From Methylomarinum sp964474415 (lineage in GTDB: Bacteria > Pseudomonadota > Gammaproteobacteria > Methylococcales > Methylomonadaceae), in the NCBI GenBank assembly GCA_964474415.1, contig CAYYSO010000070.1:1-12562 (forward strand): DNA of 12,562 nt, in the 5' to 3' direction. Both the position numbers and the translations under genes were made by a program. The first letter of the stretch is position 1. Each line of letters starts with the position of its first letter. The notes below the pieces were generated by a model, which had not been told where the DNA came from, did no database searches, and was given only the letters and a program-made list of their open reading frames with translations. Positions 8,098 to 12,562 of this stretch are shown here, in pieces.

Positions 8098-8517
8098 ATG
8101 TGGAAGCAAAAGAAAATCGAATTGTCGGCGATGAAACGCGGTTTTCACTTGATCACTCAAGATATAATGACTGAACTGCCTGAAACAAAGCTGATAAATG
8201 TGGGTCTCCTTCATTTGTTTGTTCAGCATACATCGGCCTCTTTGGCGATTAATGAAAATGCTGACCCCGATGTCAGGCTGGATATGGAGTCTTTTTTTTC
8301 AAAAACAGTCCCTGAAAATGAACCCTATTATTTGCATACTCTGGAAGGCAGTGATGACATGCCAGCCCATCTAAAATCAGTGATTCTGGGCTGTGATTTA
8401 ACTATTCCAGTGACCGCTGGAAAGTTGGCAATGGGAATTTGGCAGGGGATATATTTGTGCGAGCACCGTAATCATGCAGGCGGGCGTACAATAATAGCAA
8501 CGCTGCATGGAGAATAA
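8098..8517 (+). CDS. yjbQ: YjbQ family protein (UPF0047, secondary thiamine-phosphate synthase-like)
   Basis: The 139-residue product is collinear with E. coli YjbQ from the first residues onward (MWKQKKIELSAMKRGFHLIT). It contains the family blocks LLHLFVQHTSASLAINENADP (from 37), EGSDDMPAHLKS (83-94) and GIWQGIYLCEHR (113-124), and ends at IIATLHGE. Conserved histidines His44, His91 and His123 probably line the putative active site. Some YjbQ proteins have weak thiamine-phosphate synthase activity and can complement thiE mutants when overexpressed; the true physiological role is unsettled. The gene is complete. No strong Shine-Dalgarno sequence precedes ATG 8098, which could mean translation coupled to hemE. 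A function in thiamine synthesis here is a family inference only. Confidence 0.93.
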   Translation: MWKQKKIELSAMKRGFHLITQDIMTELPETKLINVGLLHLFVQHTSASLAINENADPDVRLDMESFFSKTVPENEPYYLHTLEGSDDMPAHLKSVILGCDLTIPVTAGKLAMGIWQGIYLCEHRNHAGGRTIIATLHGE

Positions 8518-8532
8518 TGAAAAGGTGTCTTA

Positions 8533-9003
8533 ATGAAAATATTTCAAGTGAGTTTTATTTTTAGTTGGTTGATGTTCAGCTTTGCTGTCGCGGCTGAAGT
8601 TGAGGTAAATAAAGAAAAGCCAACCGAAATTGTGGTTTACCGAAGTCCAACTTGTGGCTGTTGCGGCAAATGGCTTAAGCATTTGGAAGAGAATCAATTC
8701 AAAATAAAAGATGTCGTCAGTGACAATATGCAGGCTATTAAGGACAAATATGGCACGCCTCGTAATTTGGCATCATGTCATACCGCAATAGTTGATGGCT
8801 ATGTGATCGAAGGGCATGTGCCGGCTAGAGATATTAAGAGATTATTGAAAATTAAACCTCAAGTCAGTGGGCTATCTGTACCGGGAATGCCAAGCGGTAC
8901 ACCGGGAATGGAAATGGGTGGTAGGAAAGATGCTTATCAAGTCATTTCTTTTGATAAAGAAGGTAACTATAAGGTCTTTAGCCAATACAAAGGTGATTTG
9001 TGA
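8533..9003 (+). CDS. DUF411 periplasmic copper-binding / metallochaperone-like protein
   Basis: The 156-residue protein starts with a signal peptide (MKIFQVSFIFSWLMFSFAVAA, cleavage near residue 21), so the mature part is periplasmic. The DUF411 domain follows: VVYRSPTCGCCGKWLKHLEE with Cys41, Cys43 and Cys44; ASCHTAIVDGYVIEGHVPA with Cys82, His83 and His95; then SVPGMPSGTPGMEMGG, where Met119, Met126 and Met128 could also touch copper. DUF411 proteins are linked to copper resistance or copper delivery in proteobacteria; the exact activity is not firmly known. A good ribosome binding site (AAAGGTG, 8520-8526) precedes the ATG. The stop overlaps the glk GTG start. The close location to the copper enzyme operon pmo is suggestive for a methanotroph, but the gene belongs to a separate transcript. 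Confidence 0.9.
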   Translation: MKIFQVSFIFSWLMFSFAVAAEVEVNKEKPTEIVVYRSPTCGCCGKWLKHLEENQFKIKDVVSDNMQAIKDKYGTPRNLASCHTAIVDGYVIEGHVPARDIKRLLKIKPQVSGLSVPGMPSGTPGMEMGGRKDAYQVISFDKEGNYKVFSQYKGDL

Positions 9004-9977
9004 TTCTGGCCGGGGATATTGGTGGCACCAAAACATTATTGGCTTTATTTGATTCATCCAGGCGTTGCGTTACCAGACAGCAGTTCGCCAGCGCTGAATT
9101 TGAAACGTTTGATGATTTACTGAGAGTATTTTTACAAAGTAAATCTGTAAATGGTCTGCAAAGTATTTGTTTGGGGGTTGCAGGTCCTATAGTGGATGGT
9201 GATTGTAATACCACTAATCTGCCCTGGTGTTTAAGAAAACAGAAAATTGCTGCTATAAGTGGTGTAGAAAATGTAGTTTTACTCAATGATTTGCAGGCAA
9301 CCGCATGGGGCGTATTAAGTTTGTCTGAACAGGATTTTATCGAACTGAATACCGATGCGGATTCAAAGAAGGGCAACATAGCTATATTGGCTGCGGGTAC
9401 CGGTCTTGGGGAAGCTATTATTAGTTGGGATGGCGCTAAAAACCATGTGCTGTCTACTGAGGGTGGGCATACTGATTTTGCGCCTACCGATGAGTTGGAA
9501 ATTGAATTGCTTCGCTATTTAAAGAGGAAATATGCTGGTCATGTTAGCTATGAGCGGGTTGTTTCGGGTATGGGGTTGGTAAATATTTATGAGTTTTTGA
9601 AAAGCAAGGGCTTTTTACCGGTGAGTGCAGAAACAGAACAGCTGATGACAATGCAGGATAAGGCAGCGGTTATCAGTGCGAAGTCTCAGGCAGGTGAAGA
9701 TGAGTTGTGTATTAAAACGACGCAAATGTTTTGCCGGTGTTATGGCGCTGAAGCCGGTAATTTAGCATTAAAAACGTTATCTTATGGTGGGGTTGTGTTG
9801 GCGGGTGGAATTGCGGCTAAAAATTTATCCTTGATAAAACAAGGTGAATTTATGCGAGCTTTTATGAGTAAGGGTCGGTATCAGCAAGTGTTGCAAAATA
9901 TGTCAGTAAAAGTGTGTGTTAACCATGAGGCGGCACTCATCGGTGCGGCAGAATATGCAAGAAAATTAAAGGCGTAA
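9000..9977 (+). CDS. glk: Glucokinase (Glk family)
   Basis: The enzyme phosphorylates glucose to glucose 6-phosphate with ATP in the cytoplasm. The start is GTG at 9000, overlapping the DUF411 stop as GTGA, with AGGTG at 8991-8995 as ribosome binding site; it puts the phosphate-binding loop LAGDIGGTKT (3-12) at the very N terminus, as in Glk. Further motifs are LGVAGPIVDGDC (59-69), TTNLPW (71-76), LLNDLQATAWG with catalytic Asp97, AAGTGLGEA (131-139) and STEGGHTDFAP (152-162), where Glu154 and His157 bind sugar hydroxyls. A C-terminal helical domain ends with LAGGIAAKN and AALIGAAEYA. At 325 residues it is the size of E. coli Glk. The EGGH motif without the ROK zinc cysteines separates it from ROK kinases. 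In a methanotroph it probably salvages glucose from glycogen or sucrose turnover. Confidence 0.95.
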   Translation: MILAGDIGGTKTLLALFDSSRRCVTRQQFASAEFETFDDLLRVFLQSKSVNGLQSICLGVAGPIVDGDCNTTNLPWCLRKQKIAAISGVENVVLLNDLQATAWGVLSLSEQDFIELNTDADSKKGNIAILAAGTGLGEAIISWDGAKNHVLSTEGGHTDFAPTDELEIELLRYLKRKYAGHVSYERVVSGMGLVNIYEFLKSKGFLPVSAETEQLMTMQDKAAVISAKSQAGEDELCIKTTQMFCRCYGAEAGNLALKTLSYGGVVLAGGIAAKNLSLIKQGEFMRAFMSKGRYQQVLQNMSVKVCVNHEAALIGAAEYARKLKA

Positions 9978-9980
9978 ATT

Positions 9981-11093
9981 ATGCGTATCGGTGTCCCTAA
10001 AGAAATCAAAGATAAAGAGAGCAGGGTGGCAATGACGCCGGAAGGTGTTGTTCGTTTGGTTGATTTGGGTCATCAGGTTTTTGTTGAAACCGGTGCAGGT
10101 AATGGTTCGGGTTTTTCTGATCGGCAATATAAACTGGCGGGTGCTGAAATAGTCGCTACGGATGATGCATGGGCTGTTGATCTGGTGGTTAAGGTTAAAG
10201 AACCGTTGGAGTTGGAATATCAATTTCTTGATAAACAAATGATATTTACTTTTTTTCATTTGGCGGGGAGTTCGAAGCTATTAACCGAAGAGTTGTTGAA
10301 AAAGAATGTTACAGCTATTGCCTATGAAACTCTCGAAGATAGCCAGGGTTCTTTGCCGATTTTGGCGCCAATGAGTGCAGTAGCAGGAAATATGTCTACA
10401 CTAATGGGGAGTTATTATCTGGCGAGTTTTAATCAGGGAAGAGGTGTGCAATTAGCCAGCGTTTTAGGGAAAAGTTCAGGCAAAGTAGTCGTAATTGGTG
10501 ATGGTGTAGTTGGTTTGCATGCTGCAAAAGTTGCGACGGCAATGGGGGCAGATGTTTGTGTTGCCGGGCTTGACGAGGAAAAATTTAAAATTTTAAAGTC
10601 TGAGGCAATGCTTCAAAATGTGCAGTTTTTTCTGTCAAATACCAACAATATTTTTCAGCATGTTATCGATGCGGATTTGGTTGTTGGTGCGGTGTTATGT
10701 CGCGGCGCAAAAGCACCCAAGGTTTTAACTAAAAATATGGTAAAGGCAATGCTGCCTGGCTCGGTGGTTGTGGATGTCAGTATTGATCAGGGAGGGTGTT
10801 TTGAAACATCCAGGCCGACTACGCATTCGGATCCGGTCTATATGAAATATGAAGTACTGCATTATTGTGTCACTAATATGCCGGGGGCTTTTCCAAGAAC
10901 AGCGACAATAGCATTGGCGAAGGCAACTATCAGTTATATAGAGATGATTGCAGAAAAAGGTATTGAAGCATTCTTTAAAGATCTTGGGTTGGCAAAGGCA
11001 ATTAATACTTATCAAGGGAGTATAACTTGTAAAAAGGTTGCGCTCGACTTGGGAATGATCGATAAATATCAGAATATTATGGAAATAGCATAG
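9981..11093 (+). CDS. ald: Alanine dehydrogenase family protein, divergent cofactor site
   Basis: Alanine dehydrogenase interconverts L-alanine and pyruvate plus ammonium, and in methanotrophs is a known route of ammonium assimilation when ammonium is plentiful. The 370-residue protein opens with MRIGVPKEIKDKESRVAMTP and carries Arg15, Lys73 (KVKEP), His93 (FFHLAG) and Asp269 (VVVDVSIDQGG), matching the substrate and catalytic residues of the family. The Rossmann motif reads VVVIGDGVVGLHAAKV (169-184). Several positions differ from typical Ald: PMSAVAGNM for PMSEVAGRM, GDG for GGG, and AGLDEE at 195-200 where the family has a ribose-binding Asp, here Gly196. NADP use or another substrate is therefore possible. 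It starts 4 nt after the glk stop, with AAAGG at 9968-9972. A hairpin follows the stop. Confidence 0.88.
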   Translation: MRIGVPKEIKDKESRVAMTPEGVVRLVDLGHQVFVETGAGNGSGFSDRQYKLAGAEIVATDDAWAVDLVVKVKEPLELEYQFLDKQMIFTFFHLAGSSKLLTEELLKKNVTAIAYETLEDSQGSLPILAPMSAVAGNMSTLMGSYYLASFNQGRGVQLASVLGKSSGKVVVIGDGVVGLHAAKVATAMGADVCVAGLDEEKFKILKSEAMLQNVQFFLSNTNNIFQHVIDADLVVGAVLCRGAKAPKVLTKNMVKAMLPGSVVVDVSIDQGGCFETSRPTTHSDPVYMKYEVLHYCVTNMPGAFPRTATIALAKATISYIEMIAEKGIEAFFKDLGLAKAINTYQGSITCKKVALDLGMIDKYQNIMEIA

Positions 11094-11104
11094 TTGTACG
11101 ATGT

Positions 11105-11129
11105 CCGGGCATGTGAAATGCCCGGGTTT
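11105..11129 (+). terminator. Hairpin between convergent ald and minus-strand gene, probable terminator
   Basis: CCGGGCAT at 11105-11112 pairs perfectly with ATGCCCGG at 11118-11125 around a GTGAA loop. The T tract after it is short (three T), so it is a weak intrinsic terminator by sequence. It begins 12 nt after the ald stop and lies between two convergent genes, where a shared terminator is expected. Confidence 0.7.
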
Positions 11130-11176
11130 CAAGTCATTCTGCGCTGTGTCTATCGCACGACGGAATTAACAAGTGA

Positions 11177-11629
11177 TTAAGGTTCCAGATTATCCAGTCC
11201 GCTAATGCCGTCAACAGACCAGTTGTCGGGATTAGATGTTTCGGCAAAATCAGAACTGTCAGTAGTATATTTGATACGACATACGTAACGGCGTGTAAAT
11301 GATGGTGCATTTGCAGGGATTAGGTCAATATCTGCATTTATTACAAATTGATTGGTGTCAATGCTCCAGGAATTTACAGGTTTGCTGACAAAAGATGCGG
11401 ACATTTCATCAGCATCCAGCGTGTTTGCAATATAATTATTACATTGATCAAACGCGTAACCTTGCATTTGGTCGGCAATAGAATTGAGATCGGAATTGCT
11501 GTCATCGTCTTTGAGAAATAAATCTGAAGAAACAACTTTATATACAGCAGGCATAATGACTTTGTATTGCAAGACAAGCAAGGCCACTAGGCAAACAACG
11601 AATAAAATAACTTTGGTACGAAAGTTCAT
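11177..11629 (-). CDS. Unknown small membrane-anchored protein divergent from pmoC
   Basis: I do not recognise this 150-residue protein. The chosen start is the ATG at 11629; an upstream in-frame TTG at 11650 would add seven residues and lacks support. Visible features: a short basic N terminus (MNFRTK), one hydrophobic membrane span at about residues 7-26 containing Cys13, then an acidic, Asp/Ser/Asn-rich soluble part. The tail has two cysteines (Cys63 in DQCNNYI, Cys117 in YVCRIKY) that could form a disulfide if it is periplasmic, and beta-strand-like segments (NQFVINADIDLIP, RRYVCRIKYT). The architecture resembles minor pseudopilin-like or signal-anchored periplasmic proteins, but there is no prepilin cleavage motif, so I assign no function. 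No good Shine-Dalgarno sequence is visible. Its promoter region abuts that of the pmo operon. Confidence 0.7.
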   Translation of the reverse strand: MNFRTKVILFVVCLVALLVLQYKVIMPAVYKVVSSDLFLKDDDSNSDLNSIADQMQGYAFDQCNNYIANTLDADEMSASFVSKPVNSWSIDTNQFVINADIDLIPANAPSFTRRYVCRIKYTTDSSDFAETSNPDNWSVDGISGLDNLEP

Positions 11630-11661
11630 GGTCGAATTTAAGAAAAGCAAAAATTCAAAAC

Positions 11662-11667
11662 AGTATA
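11662..11667 (-). promoter_or_regulatory. Possible -10 box for the minus-strand membrane protein gene
   Basis: Read on the minus strand this is TATACT, 32 nt before the ATG at 11629. The -35 region 17 nt further upstream is a poor match (TTTCTT). The call rests on the -10 match and the position. Confidence 0.35.
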
Positions 11668-11748
11668 CAAAACCGATGTTTGAAAAGAAAGTAAATCTAG
11701 TGTTTATAGTGCATGTGAAATCAGAACTGTAAAAATAGACTCATTTTC

Positions 11749-11776
11749 TTGACATAGTTTACCGAACTGGTAAACT
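11749..11776 (+). promoter_or_regulatory. Sigma-70 type promoter of the pmo operon
   Basis: A perfect -35 TTGACA (11749-11754) is followed after 16 nt by the -10 TAAACT (11771-11776). A start of transcription near 11782 would leave a leader of about 117 nt before pmoC. Sigma-70 type promoters have been described upstream of pmoC in methanotrophs. A perfect inverted repeat overlaps the spacer and -10 box. Confidence 0.8.
11756..11776. promoter_or_regulatory. Perfect inverted repeat inside the pmoC promoter, candidate operator
   Basis: AGTTTACC (11756-11763) and GGTAAACT (11769-11776) are exact reverse complements around the 5-nt centre GAACT. The left arm begins one base after the -35 box and the right arm ends on the last base of the -10 box. 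Size and shape fit a dimeric helix-turn-helix repressor site such as those of the TetR family, and binding here would block RNA polymerase. The regulator is not in this window. Confidence 0.65.
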
Positions 11777-11789
11777 CACAAACAAGCTT

Positions 11790-11915
11790 ATGGAGCAAGT
11801 TGACTTCGCCAACAAGAGTTTTGAAGGCGGAGGTAAAAAAGGAAGAAACAAGAACTCCCGGGGTAACCGGGGATTATATAATCTTTTAGGAGGTAGAAAT
11901 GGCTGCTACAACTGA
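11790..11915 (+). CDS. Possible 41-codon leader reading frame overlapping the pmoC start
   Basis: ATG 11790 opens a frame that stays open through the whole pmo leader and stops at TGA 11913-11915, 17 nt into pmoC in another frame. The product would begin MEQVDFANKSFEGGG and be rich in Gly, Asn, Lys and Arg. There is no Shine-Dalgarno sequence before the ATG, which would lie only about 8 nt from the predicted transcription start. It may be a chance open frame; a leader peptide or translational coupling device is possible. Confidence 0.2.
   Translation: MEQVDFANKSFEGGGKKGRNKNSRGNRGLYNLLGGRNGCYN
11857..11883 (+). promoter_or_regulatory. Structured element in the pmoC leader next to the ribosome binding site
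   Basis: CCCGG (11857-11861) pairs with CCGGG (11867-11871) around GGTAA, and the hexamer CCGGGG is repeated at 11858 and 11867. Directly after it comes the perfect 12-nt palindrome GATTATATAATC (11872-11883). The element ends 4 nt before the Shine-Dalgarno sequence, a position where folding could affect translation or RNA stability. Confidence 0.45.
11888..11894 (+). promoter_or_regulatory. Near-perfect Shine-Dalgarno sequence of pmoC
   Basis: AGGAGGT matches the anti-Shine-Dalgarno sequence over seven bases and ends 4 nt before ATG 11899. It fixes the pmoC start and agrees with very high expression. A second GGAGGT stands in the leader at 11829-11834 without a start codon at a fitting distance. 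Confidence 0.9.
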
Positions 11916-12562
11916 GTCAGTTAAGGCTGATGCTGCGGAAGCACCGCTATTAAATAAAACGAACCTGATCGCAGGATTTATGCTGTATCTGGTTTTTTAT
12001 TCATTCATTCGTTGGTACGAAGGTGTTTATGGATGGTCTGCAGGTCTGGACTCATTCGCACCTGAGTTCGAAACATATTGGATGAATATGCTGTACATTG
12101 AGTTGGTTCTGGAAGTTGTTGTTTCAGCGGCTCTTTGGGGATACATCTGGAAATCACGCGACCGCAAGGTTATGTCAATTACTCCACGTGAAGAGTTAAG
12201 AAGACATTTCACACACTGGACATGGTTGGTAATGTACGGTTGGGCTATTTACTGGGGAGCTTCATACTTCACAGAGCAAGATGGTACATGGCACCAAACA
12301 ATTGTTCGTGATACTGACTTTACTCCAAGTCATATCATCGAATTCTATCTGTCATACCCAATTTACATCATCACTGGTGTATCAGCTTTTCTGTATGCTA
12401 AAACCAGACTGCCAACTTATAGCGAAGGTTTACACCTGATGTATATGGTTGCTGTTATTGGTCCTTTCATGATTCTGCCAAATGTTGGTCTGAACGAATG
12501 GGGTCATACTTTCTGGTTTATGGAAGAGTTGTTCGTTGCTCCACTGCATTACGGTTTCGTAT
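11899..12562 (+). CDS. pmoC: Particulate methane monooxygenase subunit C (partial, 3' end cut)
   Basis: PmoC is an integral membrane subunit of the copper enzyme that oxidises methane to methanol, usually first in the pmoCAB operon. 221 codons are visible; about 30-40 residues are missing beyond the right edge, judging by the usual length of about 250-260. The protein has an N-terminal amphipathic region and several membrane spans. It shows both metal sites: Asp128, His132 and His145 (DGTWH and FTPSH), equal to Asp156/His160/His173 of Methylococcus capsulatus, and Asn199, His203 and His217 (NEWGH, PLHYG), equal to Asn227/His231/His245. All six have the exact family spacing. The sequence is closest in feel to type I methanotroph PmoC, not AmoC. 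The start is fixed by AGGAGGT at 11888-11894. Confidence 0.97.
   Translation, partial: MAATTESVKADAAEAPLLNKTNLIAGFMLYLVFYSFIRWYEGVYGWSAGLDSFAPEFETYWMNMLYIELVLEVVVSAALWGYIWKSRDRKVMSITPREELRRHFTHWTWLVMYGWAIYWGASYFTEQDGTWHQTIVRDTDFTPSHIIEFYLSYPIYIITGVSAFLYAKTRLPTYSEGLHLMYMVAVIGPFMILPNVGLNEWGHTFWFMEELFVAPLHYGFV

Noticed and set aside
8978..9379. Minus-strand open frame opposite glk
   Set aside because: Shadow of the well-supported glucokinase frame; no recognisable protein features or start signals.
11630..11650. TTG start at 11650 for the minus-strand gene
   Set aside because: It adds only seven residues before a good ATG and has no ribosome binding site; it also lies about 5 nt from the putative transcription start.
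11247..11730. 13-mer AAATCAGAACTGT at 11247-11259 and again at 11718-11730; 11-mer GCATGTGAAAT at 11109-11119 and 11711-11721
   Set aside because: A shared 13-mer is expected about once by chance in a window of this size, and one copy is inside a coding region; flanks do not extend the match.
11484..11732. Plus-strand open frame of 82 codons opposite the minus-strand membrane protein gene
   Set aside because: No ribosome binding site, composition like translated noise, and the minus-strand frame has a clear membrane anchor and a sensible position.

Overview
The window comes from the chromosome of a gammaproteobacterial (type I) methane-oxidising bacterium of the order Methylococcales. The deciding evidence is the start of pmoC, the particulate methane monooxygenase subunit C, at the right edge, with all six of the copper-site residues known in the family present. 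The neighbouring housekeeping proteins are also clearly gammaproteobacterial. The exact genus cannot be settled by reading alone; the pmoC sequence looks like the Methylobacter/Methylomonas group.

Positions 1-3584 hold the end of a type IV pilus assembly operon: the last 50 codons of pilN, then pilO, pilP and pilQ, joined by ATGA overlaps (pilN/pilO and pilO/pilP) and an 8-nt gap (pilP/pilQ), closed by a strong hairpin-plus-T terminator. Positions 3609-6755 hold the conserved gammaproteobacterial set aroK-aroB-damX: two shikimate-pathway enzymes and a membrane ATPase-like protein with a SPOR domain. After a 264-nt gap with no convincing gene, positions 7020-11093 hold five tightly packed genes that are probably cotranscribed: hemE (haem synthesis), yjbQ, a periplasmic DUF411 copper-chaperone-like protein, a ROK-unrelated glucokinase (glk, GTG start, GTGA overlap) and an alanine dehydrogenase family gene (ald). 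A hairpin follows ald.

From 11177 to the end the layout changes. A small gene for a single-span membrane-anchored protein of unknown function runs on the minus strand, divergent from the pmo operon. Between the two lies a sigma-70 type promoter (TTGACA, 16 nt, TAAACT) for pmoC. A perfect 8-bp inverted repeat with a 5-nt centre sits inside it, running from the spacer through the -10 box. The transcript would carry a leader of about 117 nt with two small palindromic elements, a very strong Shine-Dalgarno sequence and an uninterrupted small reading frame that overlaps the pmoC start.

The most interesting signals are this operator-like palindrome and the structured leader of the pmo operon, the divergent unknown membrane protein beside it, the copper-handling gene in the neighbouring operon, and the loss of the usual NAD-ribose-binding aspartate in the alanine dehydrogenase. 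No transposon, CRISPR array, tRNA or rRNA was seen.
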